64,000 nucleotides of DNA from Caccoplasma_A sp045587545. Lineage in GTDB: Bacteria > Bacteroidota > Bacteroidia > Bacteroidales > G3-4614. Position numbers and translations under genes: made by a program. Location of the stretch: NCBI GenBank assembly GCA_045587545.1, contig JAZNCN010000003.1:1-64000 (forward strand). The letters run 5' to 3'. Shown here piece after piece: positions 37,416-45,694 of this stretch. Each line of letters begins with the position of its first letter. Within the stretch, counting starts at the first letter, position 1. The notes beneath the pieces are model-generated. The model saw only the letters and a list, made by a program, of their open reading frames with translations, did no database searches and was not told the DNA's origin.

Positions 37416-38540
37416 TCACAAAAAGAGATCGCAACAAATTGCATCAGAGATTAATACTCCTTTGCGGGTGAGAACAATATTATCGCCTGACTCTTTAAGC
37501 AAGCCATCGGCTATATAACTTGCAGCCTCATTTATAAGATGCTGTAAGGTATTTTCCCCGAAAGTCTCCTTGATATATTGTTTGCTGATACCCTCAGAAG
37601 TGCGTAGTCGGGTAAAGATGGTTTCGTTATATTTTTGAATATCCGAGAGCTCTTCTACTTCATAAGCGCTCTCCCCTGCCATAATCTTTTGAATATACAA
37701 TTTGGTATTTGCCACATTGGCTCTGCGAACAGAACCGTCAAAACTATGGGCCGATGCACCCAATCCTAAATAGGGAATCCCTTTCCAATATCCCGAATTG
37801 TGCTTTGAATGATAATGTGGCAAAGCAAAGTTTGATATCTCGTAATGCTCGTATCCTGCATCAGACAGTTTATCTACCAATAAATTATACATTCTTGCAG
37901 AGCACTCCTCATCGCATGGGATTATCTCTCCATTACGCATTTTACGGGTTAATACCGATCCCTCTTCGTAACTCAAATCGTATGCCGATATATGTTGCGG
38001 AGTAAGCGAAAGCGCCATATCAATACTACTCTCCCACTCCTCTATGGTTTGAGTCGGTAGCGAAAACATTAGATCGATACTTATATTTTTAATACCTGCT
38101 TCTCGCAAAATATTATACGACAATATTGCCCTTTCGGCATCGTGCCTACGCCCTATTAATGCCAGAAGCCTGTCATTAAAACTCTGCACGCCCATACTAA
38201 CCCTGTTTATTGGCAGTGATGCTATATGAGCGGCATACTCCCGGGTTATATCATCGGGATTAACCTCAATGGTTATCTCCTCGCATTGCGAAAGATTAAT
38301 ATTTTCACCTAAAATATCAAATAGTTGCGTTAACTGCGATGGTATAAGTTGCGATGGTGTTCCTCCCCCTATATATATAGTACGCACGCGCGATAAGTCT
38401 ATTTCTGATATACGGCTTTTTAATTCTAAGGCAAGAGCCATTATATAAGAGTCGCGCAATGAGACATCGGTGCCGGAATGAAAATCGCAATAGTGGCACC
38501 GCTTAGCACAAAATGGGATATGTATATAAAGAGAGGACAA
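37416..38540 (-). CDS. hemW: Radical SAM heme chaperone HemW-like protein
   Basis: 374 residues. The radical SAM motif CAKRCHYC is at C11, C15 and C18 after the typical YIHIPF start. GGGTPSQL and SMGVQSFNDRLLALIGRRHD follow, and a HemN C-terminal domain ends the protein. Relatives were long called oxygen-independent coproporphyrinogen III oxidase, but this CxxxCxxC type is now assigned to heme delivery (HemW). It is convergent with rlmH across 38 bp and has no visible partner gene. Confidence 0.93.
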   Translation of the reverse strand: MSSLYIHIPFCAKRCHYCDFHSGTDVSLRDSYIMALALELKSRISEIDLSRVRTIYIGGGTPSQLIPSQLTQLFDILGENINLSQCEEITIEVNPDDITREYAAHIASLPINRVSMGVQSFNDRLLALIGRRHDAERAILSYNILREAGIKNISIDLMFSLPTQTIEEWESSIDMALSLTPQHISAYDLSYEEGSVLTRKMRNGEIIPCDEECSARMYNLLVDKLSDAGYEHYEISNFALPHYHSKHNSGYWKGIPYLGLGASAHSFDGSVRRANVANTKLYIQKIMAGESAYEVEELSDIQKYNETIFTRLRTSEGISKQYIKETFGENTLQHLINEAASYIADGLLKESGDNIVLTRKGVLISDAICCDLFL

Positions 38541-38660
38541 TATTAGTTGTTAGTTAATAAATAATTATTATATATAAATTTGAGATTAAAAGTATAACAA
38601 TTTATTTTAATTACGAAGTCCGCAAGAGATTATTTATAACAAAATAGCTCTTTAAGTATT

Positions 38661-38680
38661 AATATGTTTTAAAACATATT
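38661..38680. promoter_or_regulatory. Perfect 20-bp palindrome upstream of the EF-G paralogue
   Basis: AATATGTTTTAAAACATATT is fully self-complementary and lies 106 bp before the EF-G-like start codon. A possible -7 box TAAATTTG is at 38575-38582. Such a palindrome could be a regulator binding site or a hairpin. No T-run follows directly, which argues against a terminator. Confidence 0.4.
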
Positions 38681-38785
38681 TATTGATTAGTTTTTTTATT
38701 TTTTATTTTTTAATTTTCGGACGGTTTGTTAAAACAATTTGCAAGCCAAAAAAACTATTGTATAACAACAATAAACTATAAAATT

Positions 38786-40945
38786 ATGAAGGTATATCAG
38801 TCTAACGAAATCAAAAACATTGCTTTGATTGGAAGCAAAGGCTCAGGTAAAACCACACTTGCAGAGAGCATGCTCTTTGAGTGTGGAGTTATTAAACGTA
38901 GAGGCTCTATTAACAGCCAAAACACAGTATCTGACTATTTCCCCGTAGAGCATGAGTATGGATACTCTGTATTCCCAACCGTGTTTTATGCCGAATTTAA
39001 TGGTAAAAAACTAAATGTTATAGATTGTCCGGGTTCTGACGATTTCGTTGGTGGAGCAATTAACGCTCTTACTGTTACCGATACAGGTGTTATCGTTCTT
39101 GACTCTCAATATGGTGTTGAGGTAGGTACTCAAAACATTTTCAGATATGCTGATAAATTGAAAAAACCTATCATTTTTGCAATGAACCAATTAGACGGAG
39201 AGAAAGCTGACTTTGATAACTCTGTTGAACAACTTAAAGAGACTTTCGGAAACAAAGTTACCCTTATACAATATCCCATTAATGCAGGACCTTCGTTCAA
39301 TGCAATGATTGACGTATTGTTAATGAAGATGTACAAATGGAAACCCGAAGGTGGTGTTCCCGAAATTTCAGATATTCCTGCTGAAGAGATGGAGCGCGCA
39401 AGCGAACTTCATCAACAACTTGTTGAGGCTGCTGCCGAGAACGACGAGACTTTGATGGACAAATTCTTTGAGCAAGGAAGCCTGACTGAGGACGAAATGA
39501 GAGAGGGTATCAGAAAAGGTCTTGTTACTCGCGACATATTCCCTGTATTCTGCGTAAGTGCTCTTAAAGATATGGGCGTAAGACGTATGATGGAGTTCTT
39601 GGGCAACGTTGTTCCTTTTGTATCAGATATGCCTGCTCCAACTAACGACGAAGGCGAAGAGGTTGCTATTGACGCAAATGCACCCACAAGCGTATATTGC
39701 TTTAAAACAACTGTTGAGCCTCATATTGGTGAGGTTACATACTTCAAAGTTATGCAAGGAACATTATCTGAGGGCGATGACCTTACAAATACCAACAGAG
39801 GCTCAAAAGAGCGTATTGCTCAAATATATTGCGCATGCGGTCAAATAAGGACAAAAGTTGACAAACTTGTTGCAGGAGATATTGGTGCTACCGTTAAATT
39901 GAAAGATGTCAGAACAGGTAACACCCTAAATGCAAAAGGTGCAGAAAATACATTCTCTAAGTTGGTTAAATACCCCGAACCTAAATTCCAACGTGCAATT
40001 AAACCGGCAGTTGAGGCTGAAGCTGAGAAATTAAGCGAAATCTTAACTCGTATGCACGAAGAAGACCCAACTTGGTTGGTTGAGCAATCAAAAGAGTTGA
40101 AACAGACTATTGTTTCAGGACAAGGAGAGTTCCACCTAAGAACTTTGAAATGGAGAATTGAAAATAACGATAAGGTAAATATTGAGTATTCAGAGCCAAA
40201 AATTCCTTACCGCGAAACAATTACAAAGGCTGCACGTGCCGACTATCGTCATAAAAAACAATCAGGTGGTGCCGGTCAATTTGGCGAGGTACACCTAATA
40301 ATTGAACCATACTACGACGGAATGCCAGCTCCCGAGACTTATAAATTCAACGGTCAAGAGTATAAGATGAACGTAAGAGATACTCAAACCATTGACCTTG
40401 AATGGGGCGGAAAACTTGTTGTAAACAACTGTATAGTAGGTGGCGCTATTGACGCACGCTTTATCCCTGCAATCGTAAAAGGATTGATGGACAGAATGGA
40501 GCAAGGTCCATTGACTGGTTCATACGCTCGCGACGTTAGAGTTTGTATTTACGACGGTAAGATGCACCCCGTTGACTCAAATGAAATCTCATTCCGTCTT
40601 GCTGGACGTAACGCATTCAGCGAGGCATTTAAAAATGCAGGTCCCAAAATTCTTGAACCTGTTTATGATGTTGAGGTTCTTGTTCCTTCGGACAAAATGG
40701 GAGACGTTATGAGCGACCTTCAAGGACGTAGAGCTATAATTATGGGAATGAACAGCGAAAACGGATTTGAAAAAATCACAGCTAAAGTTCCATTGAAAGA
40801 GATGTCAACATACTCAACATCGTTGAGTTCTATTACAGGTGGACGCTCATCGTTCTCAATGAAGTTTGCTTCTTACGAACTTGTTCCCGGCGATGTTCAA
40901 GAGAAACTTCTTAAAGCATACGAAGAGAGCCAAACCGAGGAGTAG
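38786..40945 (+). CDS. fusA2: Elongation factor G paralogue (EF-G2 type) with altered GTPase motif
   Basis: I start at the ATG at 38786 (719 residues); an in-frame upstream ATG adds 20 residues with no EF-G similarity. All five EF-G domains appear to be present, including the C-terminal GRRAIIMGM..ENGFEKITAKVPL block. The G1 loop is GSKGSGKT (16-23) instead of AHIDAGKT, and G4 is NQLD (134-137). The G3 motif is DCPGSDDF (80-87), with Ser84 where EF-G has the catalytic His of DTPGHVDF. An EF-G paralogue of Bacteroides was described as lacking GTPase activity and as needed for gut colonisation; this protein fits that type. The normal fusA of the ribosomal-protein operon is not in the window. 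The identity as EF-G2 is an inference from motifs. Confidence 0.85.
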   Translation: MKVYQSNEIKNIALIGSKGSGKTTLAESMLFECGVIKRRGSINSQNTVSDYFPVEHEYGYSVFPTVFYAEFNGKKLNVIDCPGSDDFVGGAINALTVTDTGVIVLDSQYGVEVGTQNIFRYADKLKKPIIFAMNQLDGEKADFDNSVEQLKETFGNKVTLIQYPINAGPSFNAMIDVLLMKMYKWKPEGGVPEISDIPAEEMERASELHQQLVEAAAENDETLMDKFFEQGSLTEDEMREGIRKGLVTRDIFPVFCVSALKDMGVRRMMEFLGNVVPFVSDMPAPTNDEGEEVAIDANAPTSVYCFKTTVEPHIGEVTYFKVMQGTLSEGDDLTNTNRGSKERIAQIYCACGQIRTKVDKLVAGDIGATVKLKDVRTGNTLNAKGAENTFSKLVKYPEPKFQRAIKPAVEAEAEKLSEILTRMHEEDPTWLVEQSKELKQTIVSGQGEFHLRTLKWRIENNDKVNIEYSEPKIPYRETITKAARADYRHKKQSGGAGQFGEVHLIIEPYYDGMPAPETYKFNGQEYKMNVRDTQTIDLEWGGKLVVNNCIVGGAIDARFIPAIVKGLMDRMEQGPLTGSYARDVRVCIYDGKMHPVDSNEISFRLAGRNAFSEAFKNAGPKILEPVYDVEVLVPSDKMGDVMSDLQGRRAIIMGMNSENGFEKITAKVPLKEMSTYSTSLSSITGGRSSFSMKFASYELVPGDVQEKLLKAYEESQTEE

Positions 40946-40949
40946 TTTT

Positions 40950-41000
40950 CAGTTGTTAGTTGTACGGTGCTATGCACCATACTCGTTAGAACTAATATTA
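40950..41000 (+). repeat. Dispersed ttgttagttgtacggt repeat, partial copy
   Basis: Directly after the EF-G-like stop. It contains ttgttagttg and a ggtgctatgcacc hairpin, matching the outer arm and inner hairpin of the elements at 22370-22455 and 59998-60072. Confidence 0.55.
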
Positions 41001-41009
41001 ATATATAGC

Positions 41010-41038
41010 AGGTTGTTCAAACGGACAACCTGTTGTTG
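41010..41038 (+). terminator. Intrinsic terminator downstream of the EF-G paralogue
   Basis: aggttgttc (41010-41018) pairs with gacaacct (41024-41031), then gttgttgtttt. It is 65 bp after the stop codon. Confidence 0.65.
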
Positions 41039-41068
41039 TTTTATCCCTGATTTTGGTTGACTTTTTTC

Positions 41069-41170
41069 GGACGTACCATGGTACGTCCCTACATTAAGAC
41101 GTTTATAATCAGATAAGCTGAGGTGCAAAACTCTGCAACCAGACAAGTAGGGACACACCACGGTGTGTCC
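41069..41170. repeat. Pair of inverted REP-like palindromes (BIME-like)
   Basis: The first palindrome GGACGTACCATGGTACGTCC (41069-41088) is perfect and followed by ctac. The second, ggacacacc-ac-ggtgtgtcc (41151-41170), is preceded by gtag. The second is the reverse complement of the first in layout, with three stem pairs changed on both arms. Two oppositely oriented REP units separated by ~60 bp resemble the bacterial interspersed mosaic elements mobilised by RAYT transposases. No RAYT gene is present here. Confidence 0.7.
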
Positions 41171-41202
41171 GTCAAAAAAAATGCTCTCTCCACAGTTGTC
41201 AG

Positions 41203-41265
41203 TTTTTGGTTGTACGGTGCTACCCACGCACCTTAGTTATTAGCAATAAAGACTCTAACAACTTT
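41203..41265 (+). repeat. Dispersed stem-loop repeat copy with ggtgct..gcacc hairpin
   Basis: Another copy of the ttgtacggt...cc-ttag-ttattagcaataaagactctaacaac element found at 22370-22455 and 59998-60072. The inner hairpin here is ggtgctacccacgcacc. With the BIME-like pair and two terminators this accounts for most of the 40946-41509 gap; the last ~200 bp before rprX show no clear motif. Confidence 0.6.
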
Positions 41266-41272
41266 ATTTACA

Positions 41273-41310
41273 AATAGCCACATACGTTAATGTATGTGGC
41301 TATTATTTTT
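41273..41310 (+). terminator. Stable hairpin with T-run before rprX
   Basis: aatagccacatac (41273-41285) pairs with gtatgtggctatt (41292-41304), 13 bp, then atttttgg. It probably isolates rprX from upstream transcription. Confidence 0.75.
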
Positions 41311-41509
41311 GGTTAATATTAGTTAATATATTGGATTTTTTATGTTAAATGATTGCATATTTAAGATTTGAATGTTAAATTCGCACCGAGATGTTAAAAT
41401 ATTTGGTATCTGTTTTTAAACAATATTCTTTAATTTTTGTTTACTGATTATAGATTTAACCAAATAATTTGAAAACATAGTAAAACTGAATTATTAACAA
41501 AACTGAACT

Positions 41510-43045
41510 ATGAGAAAGTCCACAATATGGGTATTAGTTGCCGTAATGGCTGTTACATTTGTAGGTTTGCTTTACCTGCAAATAAGCTATATGGACAATC
41601 TTATAGAAATTCGCAAAGAGCAATTCTCTCTTGCCGTAAAGCGTAGTTTATACGACGTATCGGAAGCTTTGGAGCGAGACGAATCAATAAGATATTTGCA
41701 AGAGGGGTTAGAGGAAAACCAAAGGAGATTAATATCTTTTGAGTTTGGGAAGAATAACTTTTCAAGTACCGGAGGATTTATTGCAGAGTTTAACGAGCTC
41801 TCGTCTGACTCTTTAAAGTTTAAATTACCTAAACAACAGGATTTATTTAAAGAGTCAAATTCGGAGAGAGAAAATATTCCATACGTTGCCAAAAGGTATA
41901 TGGGAATGCAAGAACTTTTGAAAAAACAATATATGTATCAAAAGGGACTGCTTAACGATGTTGTTCTTAAGATTTTAAACACAGCAAGCCTTCAACCCAT
42001 ATTAGAGAGGATTGATACCAGACAACTGGAGAGCTATTTGAGAGCCGAACTCTTAAACAACGACCTTAACCTTGTTTTTAAATATGCAATTGTTGATGGT
42101 CATGGTAAATTATTATACCGCAGTCAAGGTTATGCTCCTACTGCCGATAATACGGTTTACTCTCAAATAATTTTTCCGAACGACGCACCTGACAGACTGA
42201 ACTATATAAAGATATACTTCCCTACACAATCAAAATATATATTGCAGTCGGTTAGCTTTATGGCAACCTCGTTCATATTTACATTGGTAATGTTATTTAC
42301 ATTTATATTTACCATAACTATTGCTTTGCGCCAAAAGAAGCTGACCGATATGAAAACCGACTTTATTAATAATATGACCCATGAGTTTAAAACTCCTATA
42401 TCAACCATATCGCTTGCAGCTCAAATGTTAAAAGACCAATCGGTAGCTAAAAACCCGGCAATGACAGAACATATTGCTAAGGTAATAACAGACGAGTCGA
42501 GCCGATTGAGATTTCAGGTTGACAAGGTTTTACAGATGTCGCTACTTGAAAAACATAGAGTTATGATGCGCCTTACCCTTGTTGAGGCTAATAAAGTTAT
42601 AAGCAATGTTATTAATACATTTACTCTTAAGGTTGAGAAGTTAGGCGGACAAATTGATTCACACCTTTGCGACGAAAACACTTTGGTTGAGGTTGATGAA
42701 ATGCACTTTACCAATGTTATTTTTAACTTGCTTGACAATGCACTGAAATATGCATATGAAGGCAGAGCTCTTAAATTACATATTGAAACAAGAGTGGTAA
42801 ATGGTAAAGTTGAGATTGAGATTGAAGATAACGGTATTGGTATAAAAAAAGAGGACTTAAAAAAGATTTTTGATAAATTTTACCGCGTATCAACAGGTAA
42901 TGTACATAACGTAAAAGGTTTTGGCTTGGGACTTGCTTATGTACAAAAAATCATAGAGGACCTAAAAGGGTCAATCCATGCCGAAAGTGAATTGAATATT
43001 GGAACTAAATTTATAATTGTTTTACCTTTAATTAAAACTGATTAA
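41510..43045 (+). CDS. rprX: Sensor histidine kinase, RprX-like
   Basis: 511 residues. One membrane segment near 6-24 and another near 249-272 bound a ~225-residue periplasmic sensor. The H-box is MTHEFKTPISTI with His291 as the phosphorylation site, followed by the N-box DNALKYA, the G1 box DNGIGI and the G2 box GFGLGLAYVQKI. There is no recognisable HAMP or PAS domain between the second membrane helix and the H-box. The partner regulator follows after 2 bp. In B. fragilis RprX/RprY was first found through tetracycline effects and later linked to stress responses; the signal here is not known. Confidence 0.9.
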   Translation: MRKSTIWVLVAVMAVTFVGLLYLQISYMDNLIEIRKEQFSLAVKRSLYDVSEALERDESIRYLQEGLEENQRRLISFEFGKNNFSSTGGFIAEFNELSSDSLKFKLPKQQDLFKESNSERENIPYVAKRYMGMQELLKKQYMYQKGLLNDVVLKILNTASLQPILERIDTRQLESYLRAELLNNDLNLVFKYAIVDGHGKLLYRSQGYAPTADNTVYSQIIFPNDAPDRLNYIKIYFPTQSKYILQSVSFMATSFIFTLVMLFTFIFTITIALRQKKLTDMKTDFINNMTHEFKTPISTISLAAQMLKDQSVAKNPAMTEHIAKVITDESSRLRFQVDKVLQMSLLEKHRVMMRLTLVEANKVISNVINTFTLKVEKLGGQIDSHLCDENTLVEVDEMHFTNVIFNLLDNALKYAYEGRALKLHIETRVVNGKVEIEIEDNGIGIKKEDLKKIFDKFYRVSTGNVHNVKGFGLGLAYVQKIIEDLKGSIHAESELNIGTKFIIVLPLIKTD

Positions 43046-43047
43046 TT

Positions 43048-43749
43048 ATGGACGAAAAATTGAGAATCTTACTTTGTGAAGATGATGAAAATCTTGGTAT
43101 GTTGTTAAGAGAGTACTTACAAGCCAAGGGTTATGCCACCGACCTTTGCCCCGATGGCGAATGTGGTTATAAAGCATTTATGAAAGAGACTTACGACCTT
43201 TGTATATTAGATGTAATGATGCCTAAAAAAGATGGTTTTACTCTTGCACAAGAGATACGTAATGCCAATGGTGAGGTGCCCATTATTTTCCTTACAGCAA
43301 AGGCTCTTAAAGAGGATATTTTAGAAGGCTTTAAAATTGGTGCTGATGATTATATCACTAAACCTTTCAGCATGGAAGAGTTGGTTTTGAGAATTGAGGC
43401 TATTTTACGTCGTGTAAAAGGTAAAAAGCTTAAAGAGGCTACTACTTACAAATTGGGCAACTTTACTTTTGATACTCAAAAACAGACTCTTTCTATTGAG
43501 AATAATGTTACCAAACTTACCACTAAGGAGTCTGAACTATTGTCGTTGCTATGTACTCATATGAATGAGATTTTGGAGCGTAACTTTGCTTTAAAAACCA
43601 TATGGGTTGACGACAACTACTTTAACGCTCGCAGTATGGACGTTTATATTACCAAACTTCGTAAACTATTGAAAGAAGACCCTCAAATTGAGATTATAAA
43701 TATCCACGGTAAGGGTTACAAACTTATTGCTCCCACTGCCGAGAAATAA
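43048..43749 (+). CDS. rprY: OmpR-family response regulator, RprY-like
   Basis: 233 residues. The receiver domain has the acidic pair E11/D12-D13, the phospho-acceptor D55 in LCILDVMMPKKDG and K105 in ITKPF. A winged-helix DNA-binding domain of the Trans_reg_C type follows from about 135 (KLTTKESELLSLL, ARSMDVYITKLRKLL). The sequence is very like RprY of Bacteroides as I remember it. It is co-transcribed with rprX and ends in a strong terminator. Confidence 0.93.
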   Translation: MDEKLRILLCEDDENLGMLLREYLQAKGYATDLCPDGECGYKAFMKETYDLCILDVMMPKKDGFTLAQEIRNANGEVPIIFLTAKALKEDILEGFKIGADDYITKPFSMEELVLRIEAILRRVKGKKLKEATTYKLGNFTFDTQKQTLSIENNVTKLTTKESELLSLLCTHMNEILERNFALKTIWVDDNYFNARSMDVYITKLRKLLKEDPQIEIINIHGKGYKLIAPTAEK

Positions 43750-43766
43750 GAAATATTATATTACAT

Positions 43767-43804
43767 AAAAATCCCTCTCTATCCTTTGTAGAGAGGGATT
43801 TTTT
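43767..43804. terminator. Bidirectional terminator between rprY and mutL
   Basis: aaaaatccctctc (43767-43779) pairs perfectly with gagagggattttt (43791-43803). A- and T-runs on both sides serve the convergent rprY and mutL genes. Confidence 0.92.
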
Positions 43805-43817
43805 GATTTTATATTCT

Positions 43818-45671
43818 TTACTTAAATCTCTTCTCCAACTCCTCATTTGTCAGACACGAGAGGGTTGGTTTACCATCGGGGGTGTAGTTTGCTTCGGGGA
43901 GTTTAAACAGCTCTTGGGTAAGATGCTCCATCTCCTCATATGTGAGGTATTGTCCATATGGTATAGCAGCACTCTGCGCAAGTGTCTGAGCCATTCTCTT
44001 TTTAAAGAGTGTTACGTCGGTTGTACCCGTTTCAGTGGCTATATCAATGAATTTATGCAACAACTCTTCATAGTTTATTCCTTCACTTCCTTCGGGTACT
44101 CCTGTTATTGAGAAAGAGCCTGAGCCAAGATTTGATATTTCAAAACCTACTGATGAGAGGTCGTTATCTATTGAGCTCATTATCTCTGTTTGAGCAGGTG
44201 ATAATTGTATTATCTCCGGGAAGAGTATTTTTTGTACGGGTTGTATGTTTTTTTCAATGTTGTTTATATACTTTTCGTACAAGACTCTGATATGAGCACG
44301 ATGCTGATCAACTATAACCATTCCTGATTTTATGGAGGTTATTATATAGCGTCCTTTTACCTGAATATATGCTCCTTGCGATAGCGATTGCTCAGTTGGT
44401 ATTACGCTCTGTCCGGTTGTTTTATTTTCCTCTTTTTCTTGTATGGGCAATGAAAAATCATCATAGCCGATTTTTACTGAATCGTCGCTTTTTATTGCTG
44501 CTCCTTCAAAGTTATCATATAGTTTTTCCCAATCGTTTGCCACTCTGGTTACTCCTGCTTTATTATAATTAAAGGGATTATAACCCGGAGTGTAAGATAC
44601 TTGGGGCTGTTTTACCTGCATATTGGGATTAAATATGGGAATATCAGGGGCATCGTCGGTATCAAAATCAATTGAGGGAACTGCACTGAATTTTCCTAAT
44701 GCCTCTTTTACTGCCGATGAGAGTATGGGCCATAGGTGTTGCTCATTCTCAAATTTTATTTCGGTTTTTGTGGGGTGTATGTTAACATCAATTGTTGCCG
44801 GTTCAACCTCAAATTTTATAAAATAGTTGGGCATCTCCCCTACCGGTATTATATCTTCATATGCATTTATTACTGCTTTATGAAAATAGGGGTGGCGCAT
44901 ATAACGTCCGTTTACAAAAAAGAATTGTTGCGCACCACGTTTTCGGGCATTTTCGGGTTTTCCGACAAACCCGGTTATTTTTGCAAGTGTTGTTTGTACG
45001 TTTATGGGCAACAACTGCGTATTCATTGTTTTTCCGAATAGAGATACTACTCGTTGCAATAGACTTGACGAGTGTAATTTGTACATCTCTGTTCCGTTAT
45101 GCAATAGCGTAAAGGCAATTTGCGGATTTGCTATTGCTATGCGCTCAAATTCTGTTAGTATATTACTAAACTCTACCTGATTGCTTTTTAAGAATTTACG
45201 ACGTGCAGGAACGTTATAAAATATATCTTTTACACTGAAATTAGCTCCCACAGGGGTTGATACAGGTTCTTGCGACTCAACTTTTGATGCCGCAATGATT
45301 AGTTTTGTGCCTACTTCATCTTCTGCTCGACGTGTTCGCAATTCAACATGTGCTATGGCTGCTATTGAGGCTAATGCCTCGCCACGAAATCCCATTGTTG
45401 ATAGCGAGAATATATCTGCCGAACTCTTTATTTTTGAAGTGGCATGTCGCTCAAACGAGAGGCGTGCATCGGTACACGACATTCCTTTTCCGTTATCAAT
45501 TACTTGAACAAGGGTACGTCCTGCATCTTTTATTATTATGGTTACTTCGGTTGCTCCTGCATCTATAGCATTTTCAACCAACTCTTTTACTACCGACGAG
45601 GGACGTTGTATGACCTCGCCTGCAGCTATTTGATTGGCTACTGAATCAGGAAGCAGTTGTATTATATCCAT
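43818..45671 (-). CDS. mutL: DNA mismatch repair protein MutL
   Basis: 617 residues. The GHKL ATPase region at the N-terminus is intact: ENAIDAGAT, the DNGKGM turn, and FRGEALASI. The C-terminal dimerisation domain contains DQHRAHIRVLYE from D455, where endonuclease-type MutL has DQHA(x2)E(x4)E; the first motif Glu is Ile here and the Ala is Arg. The usual zinc-site CPHGRPT is TPDGKPT (597-603). This suggests a nuclease site that is degenerate or unlike the known one. It is the last gene of a leftward group following the OstA-like gene by 23 bp. Confidence 0.95.
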   Translation of the reverse strand: MDIIQLLPDSVANQIAAGEVIQRPSSVVKELVENAIDAGATEVTIIIKDAGRTLVQVIDNGKGMSCTDARLSFERHATSKIKSSADIFSLSTMGFRGEALASIAAIAHVELRTRRAEDEVGTKLIIAASKVESQEPVSTPVGANFSVKDIFYNVPARRKFLKSNQVEFSNILTEFERIAIANPQIAFTLLHNGTEMYKLHSSSLLQRVVSLFGKTMNTQLLPINVQTTLAKITGFVGKPENARKRGAQQFFFVNGRYMRHPYFHKAVINAYEDIIPVGEMPNYFIKFEVEPATIDVNIHPTKTEIKFENEQHLWPILSSAVKEALGKFSAVPSIDFDTDDAPDIPIFNPNMQVKQPQVSYTPGYNPFNYNKAGVTRVANDWEKLYDNFEGAAIKSDDSVKIGYDDFSLPIQEKEENKTTGQSVIPTEQSLSQGAYIQVKGRYIITSIKSGMVIVDQHRAHIRVLYEKYINNIEKNIQPVQKILFPEIIQLSPAQTEIMSSIDNDLSSVGFEISNLGSGSFSITGVPEGSEGINYEELLHKFIDIATETGTTDVTLFKKRMAQTLAQSAAIPYGQYLTYEEMEHLTQELFKLPEANYTPDGKPTLSCLTNEELEKRFK

Positions 45672-45694
45672 TCTTCTTATCCTCTCTTTGTTTA

